Assembly: GCA_964435775.1 (NCBI GenBank)
Contig: CAYTAP010000073.1
Coordinates: 1 to 21,144 of the forward strand
Reading direction: 5' to 3'
DNA length: 21,144 nucleotides
DNA from: CAYTAP01 sp964435775
Lineage (GTDB): Bacteria > Planctomycetota > Phycisphaerae > Tepidisphaerales > Tepidisphaeraceae
Part shown: positions 13,227 through 20,803 of the stretch, piece after piece
How the letters are laid out: every line of letters starts with the position of its first letter
Numbering within the stretch: position 1 is the first letter of the stretch
Program-made: the position numbers and the translations under genes
The notes under the pieces: model-generated
Told to the model about the DNA's origin: nothing
Database searches by the model: none
What the model saw: the letters and a program-made list of their open reading frames with translations, nothing else

Positions 13227-13231
13227 CCCCC

Positions 13232-14407
13232 TCAATCAATCGTCGTCCCCACCGGCTGCTGCTTGTTCGTCGGGTTGCCTGTTCCCTTGATCGCCAGCAT
13301 GCGCTCCAGGGCGATCATCGCAAACTTGCGTGTCCGCGCATCAACCTTGATCTCATTGACGAGATTCCCGTCCGCCAGGTTTTCCACCGCCCAGCACAGG
13401 TGCGGCAGGTCGATGCGGAACATCGTCGTACACAAACACTGACAGTCGCTCAGCACGATGATCTGTTGCTCGGGATGTTGGTTTTTCAGGCGGTTGACCA
13501 GGTGCGTCTCCGTGGCGATCGCCCATTTGCTCCCCGGCGGGGCGGCCTCCACCTGCTTGACGATGTACGCCGTGGACCCCGCGTAATCGGCCTTGTCCAC
13601 CACCTCAAACCGGCACTCCGGATGCACCATCACCTTCATCCCCGGATACTTCACGCGGACCTGATCCACATGCTCCGGCCGAAAGAGCTGATGGACCGAG
13701 CATTGCCCTTTCCACAGCACAAAATCCGCCGCCCGCAGCGGCTCCTCGTCGTTGCCGCCCATGTCCTGCCACGGATCCCACAGCACCATCTCATCAAGCG
13801 GATACCCCATCGCATGCGCGGTGTTGCGCCCCAGGTGCTGGTCGGGGAAGAAGAGCACCTTCACTTTCTTCCCCTCCGGGTTTCCATTGGCGCCCCCGGC
13901 CAGCGCCCACTCCAACACGTTGCGGCAATTGGAGCTCGTGCAGACCGCGCCGCCATGCTCCCCTACAAACGCCTTGATGGCGGCCGATGAGTTCATGTAG
14001 GTGATCGGGACGATCAACTGATCGGGGCAGACCTCCTCCAACTGCGCCCAAGCCTCAAGCGTTTGATCGAGGTTCGCCATATCCGACATTGAGCATCCAG
14101 CGCCCAGATCCGGCAAAACGACATGCACGGAGTCATCGGTCAAAATTTCGGCGGACTCGGCCATGAAGTGAACGCCGCAGAAAATGACGTACTCAATTCC
14201 TTTTTGCGCGGCCGCCTGCTGCGACAACCCAAACGAATCGCCCACGAAATCGGCGAACTCGATGACATCATCCTGCTGGTAATGGTGCCCCAGAATGACC
14301 AACCGCCCTTGAAGTTTCTTTTTTGCTTCGGCGACGCGAAGGCGCAACTCGTTGTCAGAAAGCTCTTTATAAATCGCCGGAAGCGTCTGCTGCCACACTT
14401 TTAACAT
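13232..14407 (-). CDS. nadA: Quinolinate synthase NadA
   Basis: The protein has 391 residues from the ATG at 14407 (MLKVWQQ), supported by AAAGG 6-7 nt upstream; another ATG two codons earlier is possible. It is an iron-sulfur enzyme that condenses iminoaspartate with DHAP to form quinolinate for NAD synthesis. Motifs are LGHHYQQDDVIEFADFVGDS, CGVHFMAESAEIL, GAGCSMSDM, TSSNC, FFPDQHLGRNT, HPECRFEVV and the C-terminal LSDCQCLCTTMFRI region. Cysteines in GAGC, TSSNC and HPEC or the C-terminal group supply the 4Fe-4S ligands. No nadB or nadC is in the window. Confidence 0.96.
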   Translation of the reverse strand: MLKVWQQTLPAIYKELSDNELRLRVAEAKKKLQGRLVILGHHYQQDDVIEFADFVGDSFGLSQQAAAQKGIEYVIFCGVHFMAESAEILTDDSVHVVLPDLGAGCSMSDMANLDQTLEAWAQLEEVCPDQLIVPITYMNSSAAIKAFVGEHGGAVCTSSNCRNVLEWALAGGANGNPEGKKVKVLFFPDQHLGRNTAHAMGYPLDEMVLWDPWQDMGGNDEEPLRAADFVLWKGQCSVHQLFRPEHVDQVRVKYPGMKVMVHPECRFEVVDKADYAGSTAYIVKQVEAAPPGSKWAIATETHLVNRLKNQHPEQQIIVLSDCQCLCTTMFRIDLPHLCWAVENLADGNLVNEIKVDARTRKFAMIALERMLAIKGTGNPTNKQQPVGTTID

Positions 14408-14707
14408 GCTCATCCTTTGCCAAGCCGTTTATAATACAAGCAAAACGTCATCCATTATAGGGGACAGCGTTGTCCAGAGATCAAGGGGAGATCATCGTTT
14501 CTCGTCGGCGCGGTTGAGACAGGCCTTCCCGCCCGCAACGAACCGTGACCAGCAAAAAATGGATGATCGATCCGTATTGATTTGGCCGATGGACCGAGTA
14601 CGTTGGCCAACCGTCGGTTTCATCCGACTGCCTTGGCCCCGGCGACAGCGACAGCGGCACGGATGCCGAACGTCGATTCACGCGGGCCGGCCTTTTTGAG
14701 CGGTGAC
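14408..14707. other. Intergenic region between nadA and the small hypothetical gene
   Basis: This divergent spacer carries the nadA promoter region near 14430-14485. A small hairpin, GTCGG-TTTCAT-CCGAC, lies around 14613-14630. No RNA gene or repeat array was recognised. An upstream extension of the plus-strand reading frame crosses it but looks like low-value GC-rich frame. Confidence 0.4.
14454..14475 (-). promoter_or_regulatory. nadA promoter -10 box and adjoining palindrome
   Basis: On the minus strand, TATAAT occurs at 14459-14454, and an inverted repeat GGACA-GCGT-TGTCC lies at 14462-14475, just upstream of it, in the spacer toward the -35 region. TTGATC lies 19 bp upstream, so the -35 is weak. 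The palindrome could be an operator for NAD-dependent repression; no regulator is identified. Confidence 0.4.
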
Positions 14708-15001
14708 ATGGAACAAAATCCCATTCTGGACTTGCCGCTGACCGCGGTCCTGCGAACGGAAATCGCACTTCCCCTTCAGCATGTGCTGCATTTGTACACC
14801 GTCGGCGCTTTTCTGGGCGCGTGGCGCAACCCCCGCAACCACAAGCGGATCGAGCAGATGTTCGACTCCAACCAGCAGGCGAGGCACGCGGTTGCGGTGT
14901 GCGCTGCGTGGCTGGGTGTCCAAAGCGTTTCCGCGACCGTCAGTTTCATCCCCGATTGGTGGGCGGGCGCCGAACATGGCGCGGCGGATATTCAGCAGTA
15001 G
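14708..15001 (+). CDS. Small hypothetical protein
   Basis: The frame encodes 97 residues from an ATG at 14708 with a weak GAG upstream. I do not recognise it. It has strong third-position G/C preference like the surrounding genes and a mixed, protein-like composition (TEIALPLQHVLHLYTVGAFLGAW, IPDWWAG). There is no signal peptide. A hydrophobic patch around residues 20-40 is too short to be a clear membrane segment. It lies upstream of the SRP RNA on the same strand. It could also be chance GC-rich frame. Confidence 0.5.
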   Translation: MEQNPILDLPLTAVLRTEIALPLQHVLHLYTVGAFLGAWRNPRNHKRIEQMFDSNQQARHAVAVCAAWLGVQSVSATVSFIPDWWAGAEHGAADIQQ

Positions 15002-15087
15002 GAAATGACGCGGTTCCCATGTACGATATGTGGGACGCGGGGCAACCATGCCCGTGTTCCGATGCTGCGTGTCAACACCACGTCGGA

Positions 15088-15221
15088 CGGCCGCCTTGGA
15101 TAGCGGCCGGGTGCGATGCAAGGGTCGGCGGTGAACCGGGTCAGGTCGGAAACGAAGCAGCCCTAAACTGTACCGGTCTTGTGCCGTCGATTACCCGGTC
15201 GCTTTCCACGGCGGCGTTTTT
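15088..15221 (+). ncRNA. ffs: Signal recognition particle RNA (small bacterial type, 4.5S-like)
   Basis: The SRP signature lies at 15140-15162: GTCAGGTCGGAAACGAAGC followed by AGCC, matching the GTCAGGTC...GAAGCAGCC apical domain that binds Ffh. The tetraloop reads GAAA closed by CG/CG, instead of the GGAA of E. coli. The two ends pair over a long helix: 15090-15112 (starting GCCGCC, then GGATAGCGGCCGGGT) with 15193-15215 (ACCCGGTCGC to GGCGGC), with few mismatches. A T-run at 15217-15221 follows, so this closing stem may also terminate transcription. The 5' end is approximate; transcription could start earlier, since TACGAT occurs near 15022. Confidence 0.9.
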
Positions 15222-15438
15222 ATTTGGCATCCTTCAGCTTTCGCAGCGCCGATCCCTTATGCATTGCAAGGTGATCCGTCTTGTCGCTTTCAATCAGATA
15301 TTGCGGCTGGTCCTTCGTGGCATGCACCCTATACCCCTTGAACTGAATCTCCTTCGTCACCTTCTCTCTGATCGTCCCGCGCACTCGTCCGGCCTCCGAG
15401 TTCCACGAGACGTGGTCGCCCACTGAAAAATCCTTCAT
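15220..15438 (-). CDS. DUF2945-family small protein (TUDOR-like)
   Basis: The protein has 72 residues from the ATG at 15438, with GGAG 9 nt upstream. It matches the DUF2945/HVA1 family: VGDHVSWNSEAGRVRGTI, FKGYRVHATKDQPQYLIESDKTDHLAMHKGSALRKL. The family is a small beta-barrel of unknown function, found widely in bacteria and fungi and often linked with stress-type genes. It follows the ferritin-like gene by 39 bp on the same strand and probably shares its transcript. Its stop codon meets the 3' end of the convergent SRP RNA. Confidence 0.9.
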   Translation of the reverse strand: MKDFSVGDHVSWNSEAGRVRGTIREKVTKEIQFKGYRVHATKDQPQYLIESDKTDHLAMHKGSALRKLKDAK

Positions 15439-15477
15439 GATTTCACGCTCCATTCCAACGGAAGCGCTTGGCGCGCT

Positions 15478-15963
15478 TCAGCATGTGCCTTCCTTGTTCA
15501 CATCCGGCGGATCGATCCCCAGCGCCGTTGCCAGCGCGATGAGGTGATGCTGTTCCTGTACGAGAATCTCCCGGATGTGCTCGGTCATCGCGTATTCGCC
15601 GAGCGCATCGCACTGAATGACCCGCTGGCGATAGTTGCAGATGGTCGTCATCTCATTTTCAAGATCGAAGCGCAGCATCTCCCTGGCATCCTTGGAGGTC
15701 TTCACCGACTTGGGCGTCACCTTCGGCATCCCGCCGAGGTAATCGATCTGATCGGCGATGGTCAGCGCATGCTGAAGCTCCTCGGCCGCGTGCATCTCAA
15801 GTTCCGCAGCGATGTTCATGTACTCGGCCCCCTTGATGACCTGCGAATAAACGACATACGCGATGATCGCCTGATACTCCCGCGCCAAGTCCTCATTGAG
15901 CAGGTCGATCAACTCTTCGCGGGTGACTTTCGGAGCCTTGTCGATTGATTTGGTCATGGGCAT
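15478..15963 (-). CDS. Ferritin-like diiron protein (bacterioferritin/Dps-type)
   Basis: The protein has 161 residues from the ATG at 15963, with AGGAG 6 nt upstream. It is a four-helix ferritin-like protein. Metal-ligand motifs are the glutamate in AREYQAIIAY, EMHAAEELQHA (ExxH), the glutamates of DLENEMTTICNYRQRV, and EHIREILVQEQHHL (ExxH). This arrangement is typical of bacterioferritin-like or ferroxidase proteins that store iron or remove peroxide; the haem-binding methionine of true bacterioferritin is not evident. It shares an operon with the DUF2945 gene. Confidence 0.88.
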   Translation of the reverse strand: MPMTKSIDKAPKVTREELIDLLNEDLAREYQAIIAYVVYSQVIKGAEYMNIAAELEMHAAEELQHALTIADQIDYLGGMPKVTPKSVKTSKDAREMLRFDLENEMTTICNYRQRVIQCDALGEYAMTEHIREILVQEQHHLIALATALGIDPPDVNKEGTC

Positions 15964-16324
15964 TGTCAACTCCTGTTGCAAGAAAATAAGCTTCATGGTT
16001 CGGGCGGTATCACCGCGAGTGGTCTTCGGGTGCACCATCAGTACGCAAGAACCACAGTAAATCTGATCGCCGCCACTTGTCTATGATAAAAAATGAGGCA
16101 TGGCGATTGCTTTTGGAGAGGCGAGATTCCTTCGCGCCGCCGCAACGCATCCCCCGAGCGTCCCGCCTTGCTTCATGTGCTCCGAGCTTTGTTGCGGTTG
16201 ATATCCCCGCGCAGCGAGACGTAAAGCTGCGGGTTCCACTGGACGCCACCCTACGATATCATGCCCCCATCAACGCCCCGCGCCGCCGACGGCGCGCCCG
16301 GCCGATACCGAATCAGGAGATTGC
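15964..16324. other. Divergent intergenic region, no gene seen
   Basis: This is the spacer between the ferritin-like gene and the DUF1844 gene. I see no convincing coding frame and no tRNA. A bulged hairpin, CCCGC-GC-AGC paired with GCTGCGGG, lies about 16205-16233. TACGAT at 16252-16257 is a possible -10 box for the DUF1844 gene, without a clear -35. The DUF1844 start has AGGAG just upstream (about 16313-16318). Confidence 0.4.
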
Positions 16325-16783
16325 ATGTCCGACGAAAAGCCTTCATTGCAGATTGACACCGATTGGAAGCGGCAGGCGCAGGCCGAGAAGCAGAAGCTTG
16401 TGGAACAGGAGCGCGCCGCCGCATCGCAAGCTGCGCCGGCCGAAGCTTCGGCTTCGCAGGCGTCCGCCGACGGTGGGGGGGCGGCGTCATTGGAAGGGGG
16501 CTCGGATGTCGCGGGATCGCGCCGGCTTCCTCCCGCTTCCTTCGCCTCACTTGTGCAGTCGATCGTGACCCAGGCGCTTTATCACATGGGAGAGTTGTCC
16601 GGCCGGGGCACGCAGACGCCAGTCGATCTGGACATCGCCCGCCATCATCTGGACACGCTGGGCATCCTCGAGGAAAAAACCCGCGGCAACCTGAGCGACG
16701 CCGAAAAGAAAATGCTCGACGCCGCCCTTTACGAAACCCGCATGCGCTTCGTCAACGTCGCCACGCAGTTTCTCGGCCCGTGA
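16325..16783 (+). CDS. DUF1844 domain protein
   Basis: The protein has 152 residues. Residues about 1-65 are a charged, then Ala/Ser/Gly-rich, probably disordered N-terminal region. Residues about 70-150 match DUF1844: ASFASLVQSIVTQALYHMGEL, then PVDLDIARHHLDTLGILEEKTRGNLSDAEKKMLDAALYETRMRFV. The function is unknown; the domain is common in Planctomycetes and several other phyla. AGGAG lies 6 nt upstream of the ATG. It converges with the sugar kinase gene across an inverted heptamer array. Confidence 0.9.
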   Translation: MSDEKPSLQIDTDWKRQAQAEKQKLVEQERAAASQAAPAEASASQASADGGGAASLEGGSDVAGSRRLPPASFASLVQSIVTQALYHMGELSGRGTQTPVDLDIARHHLDTLGILEEKTRGNLSDAEKKMLDAALYETRMRFVNVATQFLGP

Positions 16784-16825
16784 TGCGCGGGAGCGCTTGG
16801 CGGCAAGAGGCTGGACCGGCGCGTC

Positions 16826-16923
16826 ATTTTCGATTTTTGATTGATGATTTTCGATTGAAAACACGAGCACGCCCCCCTCCTTCTGTCCCTTTAATCAAAA
16901 ATCAAAAATCAAAAATCGAAAAT
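16826..16923. repeat. Inverted heptamer arrays (ATTTTTG ... CAAAAAT)
   Basis: The left arm, 16826-16860, is ATTTTCG, ATTTTTG, ATTGATG, ATTTTCG, ATTGAAA. The right arm, 16896-16923, is CAAAAAT, CAAAAAT, CAAAAAT, CGAAAAT. The arms are complementary. The array is AT-rich, unlike its surroundings, and sits between converging genes. Confidence 0.85.
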
Positions 16924-16934
16924 ATCCCAGCCAG

Positions 16935-17999
16935 TCACGCCACGCGCGCCAACGTCCCCAATGAGAGTGGATACGCCTCACCGGCGCTCGCCCCCTCTCC
17001 GCCCAGCATGTCCGGTCGATAGTACACCAGTCGCGAGCCTTGATTCTCGAACCTGAAATTGACTTCCTTCATCCCGGATAGCGCCCGCCGCACCGCCTGC
17101 TGATAGAGGGGCTCGACATACACGAGTAAAAAGCCGCCACCTCCCGCTCCCAGCAGCTTGCCGCCCGTGGCCCCGGCACGAATCGCTTTCTCATAGGCGC
17201 TGTCGATCAGGTCATTGCTCACCGCATCGCTGAACCGGCGCTTGAGCGACCACCCCTGATGAAGCAGTTTTCCAAACTCCGACAAATCCTCCGATCCGCT
17301 CAGAATCTCCAGCCCCTGCGGCACGAGTTGGCCGAGTTGCTTGAGATATGGCGTGATCGCCCCGCCCCGCGTCCGCTCCATCTGATCGGCCAGCACCTCA
17401 TGGGCCGACCGCTGCAACCCCGTATAAAACATGAGCAGTCGATCCTCCAGCGCCTTGGCCCGTTGGGGTGACAAGAGCACCGGCGTGCAATCGATCCGAC
17501 AGGCCGGGTGATACTCCAGATGCACCGGCCCGCCGATTGCGCAGGTGTATTGATCCTGCAATCCCACCCGTTCCTTTATAAGTTCCCGCTCCACATGGAC
17601 CGCCTGCGCCGCCAATTGCTCCCGCGACACCACCCGCCCCAGAAATGCGTGCAGCGCATGAAGCAATCCCACCGTGAACGATGAACTCGATCCCAACCCC
17701 GTCCGCGCCGGCAGATCCGATACGACCGAAATCTCAATCCCGCGCTCGATTCCCAAATACCGCAGGCATTCCCGCACCGAGGGATGCTGAATCTCATCGA
17801 CGCCGCGGCACAGTTCGGTCCGCGAATAGCTGACGCGGATGTTGTGATCGAAAAACTCCGTCAGTGGCGTGACGGTGATGTAGGTGTACTTGTTGATGCT
17901 CGTCCCCAGCGTCGCGCCGCCATGCGCGGCGAAGTATTCCGGGTAATCCGTCCCCCCGCCCAGAAAGCTGACGCGAAGCGGCGTGGCCGTGATGATCAT
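16935..17999 (-). CDS. GHMP-family sugar kinase, D-glycero-D-manno-heptose 7-phosphate kinase-like
   Basis: The protein has 354 residues. It is a GHMP kinase with the three expected motifs: ATPLRVSFLGGGTDYPEYF at the N-terminus, the ATP loop DLPARTGLGSSSSFTVGLL at residues 95-112, and ATGGKLLGAGGGGFLLVY near the C-terminus. The pattern GGGTDYP and overall length fit heptose 7-phosphate kinases (HddA) or related L-fucose/heptose kinases. Together with the upstream GmhB-like phosphatase and nucleotidyltransferase it suggests synthesis of a nucleotide-activated heptose. AAAGGA precedes the ATG. It is the last gene of the minus-strand cluster. Confidence 0.88.
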   Translation of the reverse strand: MIITATPLRVSFLGGGTDYPEYFAAHGGATLGTSINKYTYITVTPLTEFFDHNIRVSYSRTELCRGVDEIQHPSVRECLRYLGIERGIEISVVSDLPARTGLGSSSSFTVGLLHALHAFLGRVVSREQLAAQAVHVERELIKERVGLQDQYTCAIGGPVHLEYHPACRIDCTPVLLSPQRAKALEDRLLMFYTGLQRSAHEVLADQMERTRGGAITPYLKQLGQLVPQGLEILSGSEDLSEFGKLLHQGWSLKRRFSDAVSNDLIDSAYEKAIRAGATGGKLLGAGGGGFLLVYVEPLYQQAVRRALSGMKEVNFRFENQGSRLVYYRPDMLGGEGASAGEAYPLSLGTLARVA

Positions 18000-18028
18000 C
18001 GCAAATCCTTTCCTTCACTTGAGCGGCT

Positions 18029-18970
18029 TCAGGCGGCGGCCGACAGCGCCGGCGGCAATAGCGCCGCCTGGTTCTCCTCAAACCATCGCACCGTCCGCCT
18101 CAAACCCTCTTCCAGCGGCATCCATCGCAGCGACGGGATCAATCCCCGGAGCTTCTTGATGTCCAGGCACTTCGATCGCGCCCCGACATACCGCGATTCA
18201 TCAAACCGAATCCGCGTGAAGTCGTATCCGATGATCCCACAGAGCAATTCCGCGAAGTGCCGGATCGAATATTCGCATCCCGCGCCCACGTTGATCAATT
18301 CGCTTTCCCGCGATTCCGAGAGTGCCACCAGCACGCGAGAAAAATCATCGACATGAATAAGCTCGCGTTTCTGATGTCCGTCCCCCCAGAGCACAACCGG
18401 CTCATTGTATAGTTTCGCCCGCATGATCTTGCGGATCAGGTCGAAGATGAAGTGCATCTGCCGCCCATCGGTGTGATATCCGGGTCCGTAGAGCGTCGAG
18501 GGAACCACCGTGAGCCAGCGCAGGCCATATTGCTTGTGCAGCGCCATCTGCCCGATGAGCAGCATCCGCTTGGTCATCGCGTAGGTGTACAGGCTGTCGA
18601 TTGGCGTCCCTTTAAGATAATTCTCCTCGATGAGCGGCAAGTCCGGCGCATAGGAGCAGCTTGTTCCAATCGTGATCAGCTTCGCCTGGGGCTGCTTTTG
18701 GCTCCACCAGCCGAGCACGTTGGTGTTGATCCGCTGGTTGATGATCCACTGTTCCCCGGGGTGACGCAGGCAAAAATCCCCCGCTTGTGTCCACGCGGCC
18801 AGATGATAAATCCGATCGAAGCGCGTGCTGTTGTATTGGTCAAGAGCGTTGGAATCGGTCAGGTCCGCCTCCCTGGAACCCGGGCAAACCAGTTCATCCC
18901 CCCGCGCTGTCAGTTGCCGCCGCAACGTACCGCCGAGAAAGCCACCCGCGCCGGTGATGAGCACCTTCAT
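18029..18970 (-). CDS. NAD(P)-dependent nucleotide-sugar epimerase/dehydratase (SDR, GDP-fucose synthase-like)
   Basis: The protein has 313 residues. It is an extended short-chain dehydrogenase with the NAD-binding motif TGAGGFLGG at residues 6-14, DRIYHLAA at 52-59, and the catalytic pair Tyr130/Lys134 in YTYAMTK. The order TSCSYAP...YAMTKRMLL and VPSTLYGPGYHTDGRQMHFI resemble GDP-fucose synthetases and GDP-sugar epimerase/reductases. Its start overlaps the methyltransferase stop as ATGA. It probably modifies a nucleotide sugar for surface polysaccharide; the substrate is not determinable here. Confidence 0.9.
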   Translation of the reverse strand: MKVLITGAGGFLGGTLRRQLTARGDELVCPGSREADLTDSNALDQYNSTRFDRIYHLAAWTQAGDFCLRHPGEQWIINQRINTNVLGWWSQKQPQAKLITIGTSCSYAPDLPLIEENYLKGTPIDSLYTYAMTKRMLLIGQMALHKQYGLRWLTVVPSTLYGPGYHTDGRQMHFIFDLIRKIMRAKLYNEPVVLWGDGHQKRELIHVDDFSRVLVALSESRESELINVGAGCEYSIRHFAELLCGIIGYDFTRIRFDESRYVGARSKCLDIKKLRGLIPSLRWMPLEEGLRRTVRWFEENQAALLPPALSAAA

Positions 18971-20199
18971 GCCGCCTCCCGCTTATTGCGCGCGTCGGCC
19001 GACCGATCCGGATCCACCGGGAAGAAAAACTCCACCCCGCACTCAAGCAGTCGTTGGTTGTTCGCCAGGATCTCGCGCTTGAAGTTCCATGCCAGCACAT
19101 AGTAAATATCCGGCGGCGCCTTCAACTCATTTTCCAAAACCACCGGGATATGCATTCCCGGCGAATACAATCCCTTCCTTAGCACGTTCTTCTCCACCAG
19201 GCACTCAATCCGCTCGCGTCCGATCCCAAAGTAGTTGAGCAGCGTATTTCCCTTCACCGGCGCTCCCATTCCAAACACCCGCCGCCCTTTCGCCTTCGCT
19301 TCATCCAGAAACGCCAGGTTCGTCTCCTTCATCAGCTCAATTTCCCGTGCGAATGTCCGATACGTCGTCAGTTCGTTCGTTCGCGCCGCATCCTCGCACC
19401 GTCGCATCTCAATCAGCCGCGCCGATACTTCCCGCCCTCCCGCGTGTCCGACATGCCCGATGATCGATCCCCCATGAATCGGCGACAGTTCCGCGTCAAA
19501 CATCTCCAGACCATGCCGACCCAGAAGCGCCTGAATCGTTGACAGCGTGTAATACAGAAGATGCTCGTGATAAATCTGATCGAACGCGCAGTTCTCCATG
19601 ATCTTCTTCATATACAAAAACTGCACGATGAAGACGCCATCGTCTTTCAGCGCATGGCGGATTCCGTCCGTCACCGAATGGAGTTCCTCCAGATGAAAGA
19701 AAACCCCCGCCGCGTTGATCACATCAAACGTCCGGCCCAGTTCCTTCGCCACCTCCAGATTGAAAAACCGGTTGAGGGTCGGCACGCCCGCCTCGTTCGC
19801 CATCGCGGCAGTCGATTTCGACGATTCCACTCCGAGCGCGTCATATCCGAGCTTCTGAAAGTGTTTGAGCTGTGTTCCATCGTTCGACCCGATGTCCAGG
19901 ACGCTCTTGCGTTTGTGTCCGGTGAAAAACCGGTCATCCACATCCCTCGCCACCTCCGCGAAATGCGCCGACAATGACGCCGTCACCCCGGATAGATAGG
20001 TGTGATCGCCAAACATGATCTCCTTGGCCACCGTGTGATCGAGCTGGGCAGCGCCGCATCCGTGACAATAAACGACCCGCAGGGGGTAGCTCGGTTCGCA
20101 CCCCACCTCGTGCGATTTCAAAAAATGGTTGCACCAGGGCTGCCGTCCCAGATCGACGGCCAGGTCCATTTTCGTGCTGTCGCAGATACGGCAGTTCAT
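18967..20199 (-). CDS. SAM-dependent sugar C-methyltransferase-like protein
   Basis: The protein has 410 residues from the ATG at 20199 (MNCRICDS), the typical start; the longer frame is not supported. Three parts are visible. The first is an N-terminal zinc-binding domain with Cys3/Cys6 and Cys45/Cys48. The second is a SAM-binding Rossmann fold, VLDIGSNDGTQLKHF around residues 100-114. The third is a C-terminal Methyltransf_14-type domain (GAPVKGNTLLNYFGI, with YVLAWNFKREI). This is the architecture of NDP-hexose 3-C-methyltransferases such as TylC3. YHEHLLYYT is a conserved catalytic-region motif. It likely makes a C-methyl-branched or related sugar in this cluster. Confidence 0.9.
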   Translation of the reverse strand: MNCRICDSTKMDLAVDLGRQPWCNHFLKSHEVGCEPSYPLRVVYCHGCGAAQLDHTVAKEIMFGDHTYLSGVTASLSAHFAEVARDVDDRFFTGHKRKSVLDIGSNDGTQLKHFQKLGYDALGVESSKSTAAMANEAGVPTLNRFFNLEVAKELGRTFDVINAAGVFFHLEELHSVTDGIRHALKDDGVFIVQFLYMKKIMENCAFDQIYHEHLLYYTLSTIQALLGRHGLEMFDAELSPIHGGSIIGHVGHAGGREVSARLIEMRRCEDAARTNELTTYRTFAREIELMKETNLAFLDEAKAKGRRVFGMGAPVKGNTLLNYFGIGRERIECLVEKNVLRKGLYSPGMHIPVVLENELKAPPDIYYVLAWNFKREILANNQRLLECGVEFFFPVDPDRSADARNKREAA

Positions 20200-20224
20200 G
20201 TGTGATTCCCTAAAAGCCCGATGC

Positions 20225-20803
20225 TCAAGCGGCCATTGCCGCGCTCCGCACGATCCACTTCGCCGCCTGATCGAGGTCATCCACGATGTAGTCGGGTCGA
20301 TCCGCGCCGGCTTTGGCAAAGGTTTGCCGTGCCGTTTCCGCTCCATAGCCTGTCCGCACGAGAAATGTCGTTGCGCCGACGGCTTTCCCAACGCCGATGT
20401 CGCAGGCCTTGTCCCCGATGATCGCCGCCTCGTTCACTTCAAACCCCAGTTCCGCCGCCGCCCGATGGACGAGTCCCGGCTCAGGCTTGCGGCAACCGCA
20501 CGCCTCGCCTGGCGTGTGCGGGCAGCAGTAAATGCCATCCAGCCGAATCGACTCTTTTGCCAGCAACTCCACCAGGCGCGAATGCACTGCATCGGCCGCC
20601 GCTTGTGTGAAATATCCCCGGCCGATCCCCGATTGATTGGTGATTACCACCAGCCCGAATCCCTCGGTCTGCAACCGCCGCAAGCCCGCCGCCGCACCCG
20701 CCAATAGTTCCACGCCCGATGGCTTGCTCAGATAATGCCGCTCGACGATCAACGTCCCATCGCGATCGAGGAGCACAAACCGCCGCCGCCCAAGATTCAT
20801 CAT
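20225..20803 (-). CDS. gmhB: HAD phosphatase, D,D-heptose 1,7-bisphosphate phosphatase-like
   Basis: The protein has 192 residues, the usual GmhB length. HAD motif I is LDRDGTL (Asp13 nucleophile, Asp15), motif II is TNQSGIGRGYF, and motif IV is GDKACDIGVGK. The zinc loop CCPHTPGEACGCRKPEPG is diagnostic of GmhB and histidinol-phosphatase-like HAD enzymes. It removes the 7-phosphate of heptose 1,7-bisphosphate. Its start overlaps the nucleotidyltransferase stop by ATGA, and the methyltransferase follows 25 bp downstream. Confidence 0.92.
   Translation of the reverse strand: MMNLGRRRFVLLDRDGTLIVERHYLSKPSGVELLAGAAAGLRRLQTEGFGLVVITNQSGIGRGYFTQAAADAVHSRLVELLAKESIRLDGIYCCPHTPGEACGCRKPEPGLVHRAAAELGFEVNEAAIIGDKACDIGVGKAVGATTFLVRTGYGAETARQTFAKAGADRPDYIVDDLDQAAKWIVRSAAMAA

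Noticed and set aside
13015..13290. Small reading frames made of repeated VRCQWSVV-type residues
   Set aside because: They are translations of the 7-bp repeat array between mcsB and nadA and have no gene-like start or family match.
16200..16240. tRNA-like stem near the DUF1844 gene
   Set aside because: Only one bulged hairpin can be drawn. There is no cloverleaf, no T-loop consensus and no acceptor stem.
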